This document shows, one piece after another, positions 41,440 to 51,190 of a stretch of 64,000 bases of DNA. Origin of the DNA: SIG607 sp045605385 (GTDB lineage Bacteria > Bacillota > Clostridia > Oscillospirales > Acutalibacteraceae); the NCBI GenBank assembly GCA_045605385.1, contig JAZUPW010000017.1, forward strand, positions 62,001 to 126,000, read 5' to 3'. Numbering within the stretch: the first letter of the stretch is position 1; every line of letters starts with the position of its first letter. A model generated the notes under the pieces. The model worked only from the letters and a program-made list of their open reading frames with translations. It was not told the origin of the DNA and searched no databases. Made by a program: the position numbers and the translations under genes.

Positions 41440-43801
41440 TTGCCTGTTTCTCCATTAAATCGGCCTGAGTAATTAAAATTTGTCTGGGTTTAGCGCCTTC
41501 GTAAGGGCCTATAACGCCTCTTTCTTCCATTTGGTCCATTATACGCGCGGCTCTTGAATAGCCAAGTTTAAGTTTTCTTTGCAACAAAGAAGTAGAAGCC
41601 TGTCCAAGTTCTACAACAACCTTTATTGCTTCATCAAGCATTGTATCGGCTTCACCGTCACCGTCATCACTTGATGAGTCACTATGCTTACCCTTTTTAT
41701 CAACAACAGCAAGACGATCAATTTCACTTTGTATGTTATTATCATATTCACTGCTGTGGTCATTTTTAATATACTCTACAACTGCCTCAACTTCTTCATC
41801 ACTTACATAACAGCCCTGAATACGGTTAGGTTTAGAAGCGCTTACAGGGTTAAACAGCATATCGCCGCGACCAAGCAATTTTTCAGCGCCGCCCATATCA
41901 AGAATTGTTCGGCTATCGGTCTGCGAAGAAACCGAAAACGCAATTCTTGTAGGAATGTTTGCCTTAATAACACCTGTAACAACGTCTACCGAAGGACGCT
42001 GTGTTGCAATAAGTAAATGCATACCTGCGGCACGCGCTTTAGCGGCAATACGGTTAATAGAATCTTCAACTTCACCGGGTGCTGTAATCATAAGGTCAGC
42101 AAGTTCGTCTATAATTATAACTATTTGCGGAAGTTTAACTAAATCGGAATCTAATTCGCAAAGACGGTTAAATCCGCTTAAATCACGAACGTTATTATCG
42201 GCAAATAAACGGTATCTGCGTTCCATTTCAGTAACAGCCCAGCCAAGAGCACCCGAAGCCTTTCGCGGATCGGTTACAACAGGAACAAGCAAATGCGGAA
42301 TACCGTTGTAAACACCAAGTTCAACAACCTTTGGGTCTATCATAAGAAGTTTTACTTCTTCAGGAGATGCCTTAAACAAAATACTCATAATAATAGAGTT
42401 AATGCAAACCGATTTACCCGAACCCGTAGCACCTGCAATAAGACCGTGAGGCATTTTTGCAATATCGGTAACAACAGGATTACCTGCAATGTCTCTGCCA
42501 AGTGCAACGGTAATTTTACTGTTAGCATTCTGGAACACTTCGGATTCAAGAATTTCTCTTACGCAAACAGTATCGCTTTTCTTGTTAGGAACTTCAATAC
42601 CAACAGCCGCTTTATTTGGAATTGGGGCTTCTATACGAACACCTGCGGCGGCAAGGTTTAAAGCAATATCATCGGCAAGTCCTGTTATTTTACTTATTTT
42701 TACACCAACAGAAGGTTGTAATTCATAGCGCGTAACGGTAGGACCGCGGCTTATATTTATTACTCTTGTTTCCACGCCGAAACTATGTAAAACTTCAACA
42801 AGTCTTTTTGCAGTTGCATCTAATTCAGAACTTACGGCGCCCATATTTTCTCTTGAAGGTTCTTTAAGCAAAGTAATGGGAGGATATTTATAACATTCAT
42901 CTTCGGTTATAGTTATACCGCTTGTAATTTCCTTAGCAACACCTTCAATTTCAGCGCGTGTTTCTTCGGCTGTCATTTTTACCTTTTCAGCCGAGGAAGT
43001 ATCTATTTCTTCGCTAGAAGTATCTGTTATAAATCTAGCCTTTTTAGTTGTTAAAGAAACGTCTTCATCTTCGTTTAAATCGTTATATGCCGAGACAACC
43101 TTTGCCTGTTTTTGAGAAAGCGAATTTCTGCCTTTTTTTGGTTCTTCTTCATCAACAGGAATGTCAACACTGTACATTTTGCGTTTTTCTTCACGTACTT
43201 CTGCAAGGGTTTCTTCGGCTTTTTGGCTTATCTTTTTAACAGGTGCCACCGCGCCTTTGTAAAGTCTTGCAACACTTGTTCCCGTAAGAAGCATAAGAAG
43301 CGCAAGAAGAAGAATTACAATAAAAATTATAGCCCCCGTTTTATCAAAAAGCTGATAAACGGCGTTACCCATAATTGCACCGAAAACACCTGCATTAGAA
43401 AAGGAATGAGCGTCGTAAACATCGACAATATGTTCTACATATTTGGTCATAGAAGTTGTTGTGAAAATATCAATAGCAGAGGAAAGCACCCATAAGAACA
43501 ATGCGCTTTCAATAACCCTTACTTTAAGAATTCCCACAAGTTTGCCCATAGAATATAAAACTGTTGCAATAACTATGAATATTGGAAGTATTATGCTGAA
43601 TACACCGAAAACACCCAACACAAAATTATGTAATATAAGCCATAACCTTGCGCCTTTGTAAACAGCAAGTGCAAAAACGAGAACCGAAACCGCAAAAAGA
43701 CAAACAGCCAATATTTGGTTAATCTGTTTATCGTTTCTGTTATTTCGCGGTTTTTGCGCTGTTTTTGTTTGAGATTTTTTTGTTCTTTTCTTGTTAGACA
43801 T
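41429..43801 (-). CDS. ftsK: DNA translocase FtsK/SpoIIIE
   Basis: A 790-residue septal DNA pump. Four N-terminal helices (about 25-175) anchor it. A charged linker follows, then the RecA-like motor with Walker A AGATGSGKS, Walker B VIIIDELADLM and the IATQRPSVDV motif. The C-terminal winged-helix gamma domain (LLQRKLKLGYSRAARIMDQM) reads polar DNA sequences. The length matches SpoIIIE. In a spore former it likely serves both division and chromosome transfer into the forespore. Confidence 0.95.
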   Translation of the reverse strand: MSNKKRTKKSQTKTAQKPRNNRNDKQINQILAVCLFAVSVLVFALAVYKGARLWLILHNFVLGVFGVFSIILPIFIVIATVLYSMGKLVGILKVRVIESALFLWVLSSAIDIFTTTSMTKYVEHIVDVYDAHSFSNAGVFGAIMGNAVYQLFDKTGAIIFIVILLLALLMLLTGTSVARLYKGAVAPVKKISQKAEETLAEVREEKRKMYSVDIPVDEEEPKKGRNSLSQKQAKVVSAYNDLNEDEDVSLTTKKARFITDTSSEEIDTSSAEKVKMTAEETRAEIEGVAKEITSGITITEDECYKYPPITLLKEPSRENMGAVSSELDATAKRLVEVLHSFGVETRVINISRGPTVTRYELQPSVGVKISKITGLADDIALNLAAAGVRIEAPIPNKAAVGIEVPNKKSDTVCVREILESEVFQNANSKITVALGRDIAGNPVVTDIAKMPHGLIAGATGSGKSVCINSIIMSILFKASPEEVKLLMIDPKVVELGVYNGIPHLLVPVVTDPRKASGALGWAVTEMERRYRLFADNNVRDLSGFNRLCELDSDLVKLPQIVIIIDELADLMITAPGEVEDSINRIAAKARAAGMHLLIATQRPSVDVVTGVIKANIPTRIAFSVSSQTDSRTILDMGGAEKLLGRGDMLFNPVSASKPNRIQGCYVSDEEVEAVVEYIKNDHSSEYDNNIQSEIDRLAVVDKKGKHSDSSSDDGDGEADTMLDEAIKVVVELGQASTSLLQRKLKLGYSRAARIMDQMEERGVIGPYEGAKPRQILITQADLMEKQASEE

Positions 43802-43849
43802 ATTCTTCTCCTATAATTTTACTTTCTGTATGTAAGTCTGCAAAGCAGA

Positions 43850-44545
43850 CTAATTTGATTCTATCATTCCATAAAGTGCATCAAGCACGTCGCTTAACGT
43901 TCCAATGTTATCAATAATACCCTCTTTAACAGCAGCATTACCGTCAAGCACCGTACCCATATCGGTAACCATTTCGCCCGTGTTCATAAGAAGTTTATTA
44001 AAACGTTCCTCACTAATACCCGAATTACTGCAAACAAAAGAAGTAATTCGGTTTTGCATTCGTTGAAAATGATTAAGCATTTGCGGAACGCCGATAACAA
44101 GGCCGTTCATTCTTACGGGATGTACAGTCATTGTAGCAGAAGGCGCTATAAAAGATTTTCTTGCCGCTACCGCAAGAGGAACTCCTATTGAATGACCGCC
44201 ACCCAAAACAAAAGAAACCGTTGGTGTTTTCATTCCCGAAATAAGTTCGGCAATAGCCAACCCCGCTTCTACGTCGCCGCCTACGGTATTAAGCAATATC
44301 AGTACACCGTCTACAGAATCGTTTTCTTCAGCACCCACAAGTTGCGGAATAATGTGTTCGTACTTTGTGGTTTTACTTTGTTCGGGCAATACTGTATGCC
44401 CTTCTATTTCACCAATAATTGTAAGGCAAAAAATATTGTGTTTACCTTTTTTAAGAGTAAGCGATGCAGTTTCTTTTATTTCTTCAAAATTATCAGTATT
44501 TTCTTCACTTTTTTCGTTTTTGTTGTTCTTGTATTCAAAACTCAT
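43850..44545 (-). CDS. tepA: ClpP-like translocation-enhancing protein TepA
   Basis: A 231-residue ClpP-fold serine protease homologue. The nucleophile-region GGGHSIGVPLA and histidine-region TMTVHPVRMNG are visible, as is ILLNTVGGDVEAGLAIAELI. The N-terminus is a charged, Asn/Glu-rich tail. It matches TepA (YmfB), linked to protein export in Bacillus. The gene order tepA-spoIIIE is the same as in Bacillus. The ATG at 44545 follows GGAGG. Confidence 0.85.
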   Translation of the reverse strand: MSFEYKNNKNEKSEENTDNFEEIKETASLTLKKGKHNIFCLTIIGEIEGHTVLPEQSKTTKYEHIIPQLVGAEENDSVDGVLILLNTVGGDVEAGLAIAELISGMKTPTVSFVLGGGHSIGVPLAVAARKSFIAPSATMTVHPVRMNGLVIGVPQMLNHFQRMQNRITSFVCSNSGISEERFNKLLMNTGEMVTDMGTVLDGNAAVKEGIIDNIGTLSDVLDALYGMIESN

Positions 44546-44658
44546 AACTATAACCTCCGATAAACTTATTATTCGAAGATTATAATAAAAATATTATACT
44601 ATTTTTAATTACATTTTTCAAGTATATAATATTTTATAATAAGATAAACAATAGTGGA

Positions 44659-45729
44659 TTAAAATAATTGCGCTAAAAACTTTTCTGTATATTCATTTGC
44701 TTTGTTAAAATCCATAGCATTAATATAGTATTCTTCAAGTTTATCGTGGCTGTCTTTTGCTTGTTTTAAAGACAGAACAGCCTGATTTAAAAACTCTTTT
44801 TCAAGTTTTTTATTAAATTTTATTCGCTTTTCGTATTCTGAAAGTTTCGTTTCATTCATAAATCTTTCTGCCCTTATATTGCGCTTGTTACTTGATATAA
44901 CACTGTTTTTTGTTGAGGTGCAAAAAGCCAGATTAGCATCTTCGATAATAACGTGATCAATTTTTTCGTTTGGCAGAATATTGTTTTTTACGGTAATAAT
45001 GCTGTATCCTTTTGAAAGCGCTATATCCCTAACAATTGAAAGAAATATATTTGAAACCGTAGAAAGTTCATCGCTGATTACTATTTTATTTTCTGCTAAA
45101 CTGTCTATGGTATCAGAAAAACACACTTCACCGCTTGGTGTAACTCCGTTAAGACAGCAAACAGTTTCACTGGGTGTACCGTAAGTGTTTTTAAGATATT
45201 TATTTGCTTGCTTCTGGGCATAATCAACGGTATTTTCAATATCTGTAGCAAGTAAGGCAATTTTCATATTATCTCTTTTAACTTTTCCCGCCGCATTAAT
45301 ACACAATGATGCCTTTTTATGAAACTTTTTATTAATTTTAGAAATTTCAATTATATTTTCTTTTTCTTTAAGCAACGTATCTTTATTCCAAAACTCACCG
45401 AAATTAATGATTTCATCGCTAACCCCCGGAAAAACGGGATCAACGGTATGGGGCGAAGTGCCGTCAAGAATCATAATTTTTTTCTCTTGCAACATTACGG
45501 CATCTAAAGAAGAAGTATCACTGCTGCAAGGACTAACCGTTACCTTTTCGCCGTTTTCGGCGGCAATTGCGGCAACCTTTTTCATAAAAGAAGACTTCCC
45601 TGTTCCCGGACCGCCTTTGATTATATAAGTGTACCAGTCACTTTTATTTTTTGTGTAATCTTTAAAATAATTAACAAAGCCGTCTGCCGAATTTGCTGCT
45701 AAAAACATTTTAGGGAAATTGTTTGTCAT
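44659..45729 (-). CDS. P-loop ATPase (PRK06851-type)
   Basis: A 356-residue protein with Walker A IIKGGPGTGKSSFMKK near residue 37 and an apparent second, degenerate nucleotide-fold half. The segment KIMILDGTSPHTVDPVFPG is typical of the Firmicute-specific PRK06851 family. The function is unknown; the C-terminus is a charged coiled coil (about 300-345). The ATG at 45729 follows GGAGG. It is divergent from rnpB. Confidence 0.75.
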   Translation of the reverse strand: MTNNFPKMFLAANSADGFVNYFKDYTKNKSDWYTYIIKGGPGTGKSSFMKKVAAIAAENGEKVTVSPCSSDTSSLDAVMLQEKKIMILDGTSPHTVDPVFPGVSDEIINFGEFWNKDTLLKEKENIIEISKINKKFHKKASLCINAAGKVKRDNMKIALLATDIENTVDYAQKQANKYLKNTYGTPSETVCCLNGVTPSGEVCFSDTIDSLAENKIVISDELSTVSNIFLSIVRDIALSKGYSIITVKNNILPNEKIDHVIIEDANLAFCTSTKNSVISSNKRNIRAERFMNETKLSEYEKRIKFNKKLEKEFLNQAVLSLKQAKDSHDKLEEYYINAMDFNKANEYTEKFLAQLF

Positions 45730-45785
45730 AATTTTTGCCTCCGAAAGTTAAATGTACTGTAATATTTTATGCAATTAAAAAACTT

Positions 45786-45814
45786 TTGACACAAAGCCTA
45801 AACTGTGTTAAAAT
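45786..45814 (+). promoter_or_regulatory. Promoter of rnpB
   Basis: TTGACA (45786-45791), 17 bp, TAAAAT (45809-45814), 6 nt before the RNA. Confidence 0.85.
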
Positions 45815-45819
45815 GCTTT

Positions 45820-46149
45820 TGCGAGTTTACCGAACGGCTGCGCGTATTTTACGTGAGGAAAGTCCGAGCCCCACAGAGCAGGATAGCGGCTAACGGCCGC
45901 CGAGGGTGACCTTAGAGAAAGTGCAACAGAAATATACCGCCGTGGCAACACGGTAAGGGTGGAAAGGCGAGGTAAGAGCTCACCGGCTGTACGGAGACGT
46001 AACAGCCCTGTAAACCTTATCCGGAGCAACACTGAGTACGGCTATACATTTGCTCGATGTGCCGTGAAAAGTGGCTTGAGCGTATAAGCAATTATGCGTC
46101 GAGATAGATAGTCGTTCAAGACAGAACTCGGCTTACAGATAAACTCGCA
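45820..46149 (+). ncRNA. rnpB: RNase P RNA
   Basis: The catalytic RNA of tRNA 5' processing. P1 is formed by GCGAGTTTA at the start and TAAACTCGC at the end. Conserved core blocks are present: GAGGAAAGTCCGAGC, ACAGAAATATACCGCC, AAGGGTGGAAAGGCGAGGTA, AGAGCTCACC, and the final GATAGATAGTCG...ACAGAACTCGGCTTACAG. The length of about 330 nt suggests the ancestral A-type. Confidence 0.97.
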
Positions 46150-46153
46150 TTTT

Positions 46154-46180
46154 TAACACCGCTTAAGCGGTGTTTTTTTA
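46154..46180 (+). terminator. Terminator of rnpB
   Basis: AACACCGCTTAAGCGGTGTT followed by T residues. Confidence 0.85.
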
Positions 46181-46188
46181 TATAAATA

Positions 46189-46217
46189 TTGAAATAATTT
46201 TCCTTTAGTGATATAAT
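46189..46217 (+). promoter_or_regulatory. Promoter of proBAC
   Basis: TTGAAA (46189-46194), 17 bp, TATAAT (46212-46217), 34 nt before proB. Confidence 0.78.
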
Positions 46218-46251
46218 TATTTAAATATATAATTTTTCGGGGTGATACATT

Positions 46252-47022
46252 ATGAAAGTTGTTATAAAAGTTGGCACTTCTACACTTACGCATTCTACGG
46301 GCCTTATAAACATTCGCCATATAGAAGCGCTTTGCAAAATTGTGTCTGATATAAAAAATATGGGACACGAAATTGTTTTGGTTTCTTCGGGCGCTATTGG
46401 TATGGGCGTTGGAAAACTAAAGTTAAAAAAACGTCCTAATGACCTTGCTACCAAACAGGCGGCTGCGGCTGTAGGTCAGTGCGAACTTATGTACACCTAC
46501 GATAAACTTTTTTCGGAATATAACCATACTTCGGCACAAATTCTTATTACCGATGACGATATTGCCGATGATGAGAGGAAAAACAACTTTACCAACACAC
46601 TTTTCCGTTTACTTGAACTTGACGTTATTCCGATTATTAACGAAAACGACAGCGTTGCGACTCACCAGATTGTTCTTGGCGATAACGACACTTTAAGCGC
46701 AATTGTTGCGGCATCGGTTAATGCTGATTTGCTTATTATTCTTTCAGACGTTGAAGGTCTTTATGACAGTGATCCGAGAACCAACAAAAACGCAAAACTT
46801 ATTCCTTGCGTTAAAGAAATTACTCCCGAAATTGTTGCTTTAGGCGGAAGCGCAGGTTCGGCGCTTGGCACAGGCGGAATGGCTACAAAAATTAAAGCCG
46901 CACAAATTGCAGGAGATGCCGGTTGTGATACCGTTATTGCCAACGGTGCCGACCCTTCAATTCTTTATTCAATTATTGCGGGGGAAGAAACAGGAACAAG
47001 ATTTTTAGGAAAGCAGAGATAA
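46252..47022 (+). CDS. proB: Glutamate 5-kinase
   Basis: A 256-residue amino-acid kinase for the first step of proline synthesis. Motifs are VIKVGTSTLTH, LVSSGAIGMGVG, PIINENDSV and the late GTGGMATKIKAAQIA. It stops after the kinase domain and lacks the C-terminal PUA domain found in B. subtilis and E. coli ProB, a form seen in other Firmicutes. GGGGTG precedes the ATG. proA starts 1 nt after it. Confidence 0.95.
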   Translation: MKVVIKVGTSTLTHSTGLINIRHIEALCKIVSDIKNMGHEIVLVSSGAIGMGVGKLKLKKRPNDLATKQAAAAVGQCELMYTYDKLFSEYNHTSAQILITDDDIADDERKNNFTNTLFRLLELDVIPIINENDSVATHQIVLGDNDTLSAIVAASVNADLLIILSDVEGLYDSDPRTNKNAKLIPCVKEITPEIVALGGSAGSALGTGGMATKIKAAQIAGDAGCDTVIANGADPSILYSIIAGEETGTRFLGKQR

Positions 47023-47023
47023 T

Positions 47024-48256
47024 ATGACTACAAACGAATTACTTTTAGCAAGTAATAAAGCCGCACCTTTTATTTGCCGCGCTTCAAGCGAACAAAAAAA
47101 TGACGCGCTTTTATTTATGGCGCAGGAACTAATTAGTTCTACAAACGAAATCTTAATAGAAAACAAAAAGGATATGGAAGCAGCAAAAGGCGTAATAAAT
47201 GATGTGATGTGTGACAGACTTTTGCTTAATGAACAGCGTATAAAATCTATGGCGGACGGTATTCTTGACGTTAAAGAGTTAAACGACCCCGTTGGTAGAG
47301 TTCTTGAAAACTTCAACCGCGATAACGGTCTTAACATAAGCAAAATAAGTGTTCCGCTTGGCGTTGTTGCAATTATTTATGAATCACGCCCAAACGTAAC
47401 AAGCGATGCCGCCGCGCTTTGTATTAAAAGCGGTAATGCCTGCGTATTGCGAAGCGGAAAAGAAGCGCACAACAGCGCCTGTGCAATTGTAAAAGCATTA
47501 AGAAAAGGCCTTAGTAAAGCAGGACTTCCCGAAGATTTAATTGTAATTATTGAAGACACTTCACGAAATTCGGCAAATGAACTTATGACCGCCGTTGGTC
47601 TTGTTGATTTACTTATTCCGCGAGGCGGCAAAGGTCTTATTAAAGCTTGTGTTGAAAACGCCACTGTTCCCTGCATTGAAACAGGAACGGGAATCTGCCA
47701 CATTTACGTTGATAAAGATGCGGATTTCGACAAAGCAATTAAAATTATAGAAAATGCTAAAACTTCGCGGCCTTCGGTTTGTAATGCCGCCGAACAGCTT
47801 ATCGTTCACAAAGATATTGCAAAGCAGTTTTTACCGCTTATTTTCAAGCAATTATCTTCAAAAGTGGATTTCAAAACCGACAAAGAGGCTTCATTGATTT
47901 TAGGTACAGAACTTGCGCAAAAGGAAGATTTTTGTACTGAATTTTTAGATTATATAATGGGTGTTCAGGTTGCCGACAGTCTCCAGAACGCTATTGATAT
48001 AATAAGCCGCAATTCAACGCATCACAGCGATGCAATTATTACCGAAAATAAAGAAGCGGCAGAAAAATTTGTGCTTTGTATTGATTCAGCCGCCGTATAC
48101 GTAAACGCTTCTACCCGTTTTACCGATGGCGGAGAATTTGGGCTTGGCTGTGAAATGGGTATTTCTACCCAAAAACTTCACGCAAGAGGCCCTATGGGTT
48201 TAAGCGAACTTAACACTTACAAATACGTTATACACGGAAACGGACAAATTAGGTGA
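47024..48256 (+). CDS. proA: Gamma-glutamyl phosphate reductase
   Basis: A 410-residue aldehyde-dehydrogenase-fold enzyme that reduces glutamyl-5-phosphate. It shows PLGVVAIIYESRPNVTSDAAALCIKSGNA, LIPRGGKGLI, the catalytic-Cys region ARPSVCNAAEQL-like (SRPSVCNAAEQL) and FTDGGEFGLGCEMGISTQK. Its start is 1 nt after proB, so translation is coupled. Confidence 0.96.
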   Translation: MTTNELLLASNKAAPFICRASSEQKNDALLFMAQELISSTNEILIENKKDMEAAKGVINDVMCDRLLLNEQRIKSMADGILDVKELNDPVGRVLENFNRDNGLNISKISVPLGVVAIIYESRPNVTSDAAALCIKSGNACVLRSGKEAHNSACAIVKALRKGLSKAGLPEDLIVIIEDTSRNSANELMTAVGLVDLLIPRGGKGLIKACVENATVPCIETGTGICHIYVDKDADFDKAIKIIENAKTSRPSVCNAAEQLIVHKDIAKQFLPLIFKQLSSKVDFKTDKEASLILGTELAQKEDFCTEFLDYIMGVQVADSLQNAIDIISRNSTHHSDAIITENKEAAEKFVLCIDSAAVYVNASTRFTDGGEFGLGCEMGISTQKLHARGPMGLSELNTYKYVIHGNGQIR

Positions 48257-48260
48257 TTAT

Positions 48261-49064
48261 ATGTATGATTTAGGTTTTATTGGCGTTGGAAATATGGGCG
48301 GCGCTCTGCTAAATGCCGCCACAAAAAAGTGCGCCGCAGAAAAAATTATTATTGCCGACCACAACACGGAAAAAGCAAAAGAGACTGCAAAACAACTTGG
48401 TTGTGTTTTTGGAAATAACCAAGACGTTGTAAACTGCGCAAAATTTATATTTTTAGGCGTTAAACCGCAAGTAATGAAAGAATTGCTTTCTACACTAAAA
48501 AGCGATTTAACCGCAAGAAAAGACCGTTTTGTGCTTGTTTCTATGGCAGCAGGTCTTTCTATTGATGATATTAAAGATTTTTTAGGCATGGAAGTTCCTA
48601 TAATCCGCATAATGCCAAACACTCCCGTCCTTGTATCAAGCGGAATGATTCTTTATTGCAAAAACAACCTTGTAAGTGAAGACGAAATGAACTGCTTTTT
48701 AGAATTAATGGCTGAAGCGGGAACTTTTACAAGTTTAACAGAGGACCTTTTCGATGCCGGATGTGCGCTTTCGGGTTGCGGTCCCGCTTTTGTTTATATG
48801 TTCATAAATGCATTAATTGAAGGGGCAAAAGAATGCGGTCTTAACAGCGAACAGGCAAAACTGCTTGCAAATAACACTGTTATCGGCGCGGCAAAAATGG
48901 TACTGGCAACTAATACTCCGCCCCACACATTAAAAGATAACGTTTGTTCACCGGGCGGGTGTACAATTGAAGGGGTTTACAAGTTAGAAGATGCCCTTTT
49001 TGAGGACACGGTAAAAAGCGCCGTTATTGCGGCTTATCAAAAAAGTAAACTATTAGGTAAATAA
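48261..49064 (+). CDS. proC: Pyrroline-5-carboxylate reductase
   Basis: A 267-residue enzyme for the last proline step. It has the N-terminal Rossmann motif GFIGVGNMGGAL, VSMAAGLSIDDI, RIMPNTPVLVSSGM and the C-terminal ALSGCGPAFVYMF and CSPGGCTIEGV. It begins 4 nt after proA. proB, proA and proC therefore form a complete proline operon from glutamate. Confidence 0.96.
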   Translation: MYDLGFIGVGNMGGALLNAATKKCAAEKIIIADHNTEKAKETAKQLGCVFGNNQDVVNCAKFIFLGVKPQVMKELLSTLKSDLTARKDRFVLVSMAAGLSIDDIKDFLGMEVPIIRIMPNTPVLVSSGMILYCKNNLVSEDEMNCFLELMAEAGTFTSLTEDLFDAGCALSGCGPAFVYMFINALIEGAKECGLNSEQAKLLANNTVIGAAKMVLATNTPPHTLKDNVCSPGGCTIEGVYKLEDALFEDTVKSAVIAAYQKSKLLGK

Positions 49065-49105
49065 AAAGAAAAAGATTGTATCGATTGATACAATCTTTTC
49101 TTTTT
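49063..49105. terminator. Bidirectional terminator between proC and the DUF4838 gene
   Basis: Stem AAAGATTGTATC / GATACAATCTTT with loop GATT and A-/T-rich flanks. It serves both convergent transcripts. Confidence 0.85.
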
Positions 49106-51053
49106 ACTGCGCCTGAACGCCTTCAGCCCCTGCGCCATTATTAACGCCCAATACAATATCAGATTTTTTCTCGCCGCGAAGTTTTCTTTCCTGCATTTCA
49201 AAAATGCGTTTATACCACGGCATTATAAACCTTGCATGGATACCGATATCCCAACGCGGTTGAACTTCATCTTCGTGTTTCCACATCCAGTTAACAAGGT
49301 CGTTTATCATTTCTTCGCCTTTTTGTTTATCTTCTTTATAACCCGTAATTATTGCGTTAAAGAACTTTTCAATATATACGTTCTGGCGGTGAACGTCACT
49401 CCACGATATTTCTTCAAGAGCGCTTTTATGGGTAGGCTCTTTTACGTTTTTGTTAAACTCTTCAACAATTTTTAAACATTTTTCCATTGTAGAAATAATG
49501 TCTGTATGTAAGTAATCTCTTCCGCCAGGCTTAATTTTCATATCGTAGGTATCTGAAAGCGTTTGAAGATGCTTATAACAATCTTTCCATCCTTCGCCAA
49601 AAGCGTGTTTGAAATAATCTTCGCTGATTTCTTCAAATGAAACTTTGTTATTCCACAAAGTTTTACCGTAAGTATATAGTCCCATACCCGTTGGAAAACT
49701 GCAACGCTGAGGCTGATACATAACCATACCGTTAAGGCCTAACTTTTTCTGATTACAAATGTCGGTATGAAGTGTCTTTGCTATTTGCTGATAACCGATA
49801 TCGGAATAATGATCCCACATATAGTGATATTCGCCTACATACCAATCATAAGGGCATACTTCCTGCCACTTTTTAAGGAAAGCCATATCTTTATTTGGAT
49901 TTTCGGAAAAACTTAATTGATTAACTATATACGGATACGGTTCTTCGTTTGGTATTTTGTCTATATTAATAGGTTCATGATAAGTATGAGAAATTGGATA
50001 TATACCAAAAAGGAAGCGGTCTTTATTTTTAATTCTTTCTTTTATAGGTGCCCAAAGTAAATCTAAATACACGCCAAGTGAAATCTTTTGAGGGAGCCCC
50101 GATTCGGTCAATTTTTCATCCATATAATTAAGAATATTTACGTAATGGTCCGAAAGCCTTAATTTAGTACAGTTTTCGCATTCGCAAGCAACATTTGTGT
50201 TATCGGCAAGGGCAAACTTAACAACGTCTACCTGCGGATTATTTTTACAGTAATCAACAAGAAAATCCGTCATCTTTTCTTTTACTTTAGGGTTAGAACA
50301 ACAAACATTTGTATTAAACGAAATTGCATCCATAAGCCCTCTTTTGCCATTTACAAGCGCCATTAACGAAAGCGTTTCTTCATCTATTTTTTCGTTGTTC
50401 TTTTCCCAACCGCCTGCATCTAAACCAAAAGGATACGTAGTAAAACCGTGCCCCATTGTTTCAAGAGTAAGCCCACGTTTTTTTACCTCATCTTTCATAA
50501 TATCTATTTGGTTTTTCATTTCTTCTTCGCTTACGTTTTCAGATTCTTTAAATGGATTATTTCCATGTTCATACCAACGCTTAAAAAAAGCTGTGGGATA
50601 CATAAACTGAAATTCATAAGTATTCAGCGCAATTTTAGGGCAAAAATCAATAATATCATAAACGTTTTCAAAGGAACAACCGCCTTCTATAACAAGACCT
50701 CTTTTGTTTGAAGTTGCTTTTTCTTTAACGTAAACTTTTACCTCGCTTAAAGTACATTGGTTTATATATTCGCCGTCTTTACCCGGACGTAAGAAACGGC
50801 AACCGCACTCAATAAAGAAACGGTAAACTGCTATAAGAACGCTGCCTGCATTTGAACCTGTAATAACACCCTTATTCCCTTTTACATCAATAAAAATCGC
50901 ATCGTTTTCGCCATTTTCAATATCGCCATTTTCATTAAGACCGATATAAATATCTGTTTTTTCTCTTATTATGTCAAAATCAGTAAAGGTTAGTTTTGCA
51001 TATTTCAAAAATTCTTCTTTTGAAAACTCAATTACTCTTTTAATATCTGTCAT
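49104..51053 (-). CDS. DUF4838 glycosidase-like protein
   Basis: A 649-residue cytosolic protein. The N-terminal about 110 residues form an alpha/beta domain like that of alpha-glucuronidases and GH20 enzymes (GSVLIAVYRFFIECGCRFLRPG). The central barrel carries the DUF4838 region (ALADNTNVACECENCTKL, with paired cysteines, and YDWYVGEYHYMWDHY). The C-terminus is helical. A role in processing imported glycans is likely; the substrate is unknown. The ATG at 51053 follows AAAGGTGG. It is a single gene. Confidence 0.8.
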   Translation of the reverse strand: MTDIKRVIEFSKEEFLKYAKLTFTDFDIIREKTDIYIGLNENGDIENGENDAIFIDVKGNKGVITGSNAGSVLIAVYRFFIECGCRFLRPGKDGEYINQCTLSEVKVYVKEKATSNKRGLVIEGGCSFENVYDIIDFCPKIALNTYEFQFMYPTAFFKRWYEHGNNPFKESENVSEEEMKNQIDIMKDEVKKRGLTLETMGHGFTTYPFGLDAGGWEKNNEKIDEETLSLMALVNGKRGLMDAISFNTNVCCSNPKVKEKMTDFLVDYCKNNPQVDVVKFALADNTNVACECENCTKLRLSDHYVNILNYMDEKLTESGLPQKISLGVYLDLLWAPIKERIKNKDRFLFGIYPISHTYHEPINIDKIPNEEPYPYIVNQLSFSENPNKDMAFLKKWQEVCPYDWYVGEYHYMWDHYSDIGYQQIAKTLHTDICNQKKLGLNGMVMYQPQRCSFPTGMGLYTYGKTLWNNKVSFEEISEDYFKHAFGEGWKDCYKHLQTLSDTYDMKIKPGGRDYLHTDIISTMEKCLKIVEEFNKNVKEPTHKSALEEISWSDVHRQNVYIEKFFNAIITGYKEDKQKGEEMINDLVNWMWKHEDEVQPRWDIGIHARFIMPWYKRIFEMQERKLRGEKKSDIVLGVNNGAGAEGVQAQ

Positions 51054-51154
51054 AAATATACCACCTTTCATTTAAGACAAGTTTATTGTACATTATTTTT
51101 TTAAAAAGTAAATGTAAAAAACGTGACTGTTTTTGTTAAAATCGTTACAACAAA

Positions 51155-51186
51155 AATCCTTGCATACAAAAAAGTATGCAAGGATT
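51155..51186 (-). terminator. Terminator of the M23 peptidase gene
   Basis: A perfect 13-bp stem AATCCTTGCATAC / GTATGCAAGGATT followed by a T run on the minus strand. Confidence 0.87.
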
Positions 51187-51190
51187 CAAT

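Noticed and set aside
41955..42661. Plus-strand open frames of about 120 codons opposite ftsK
   Set aside because: Antisense shadows of a well-supported gene, with no start signals or recognisable protein.
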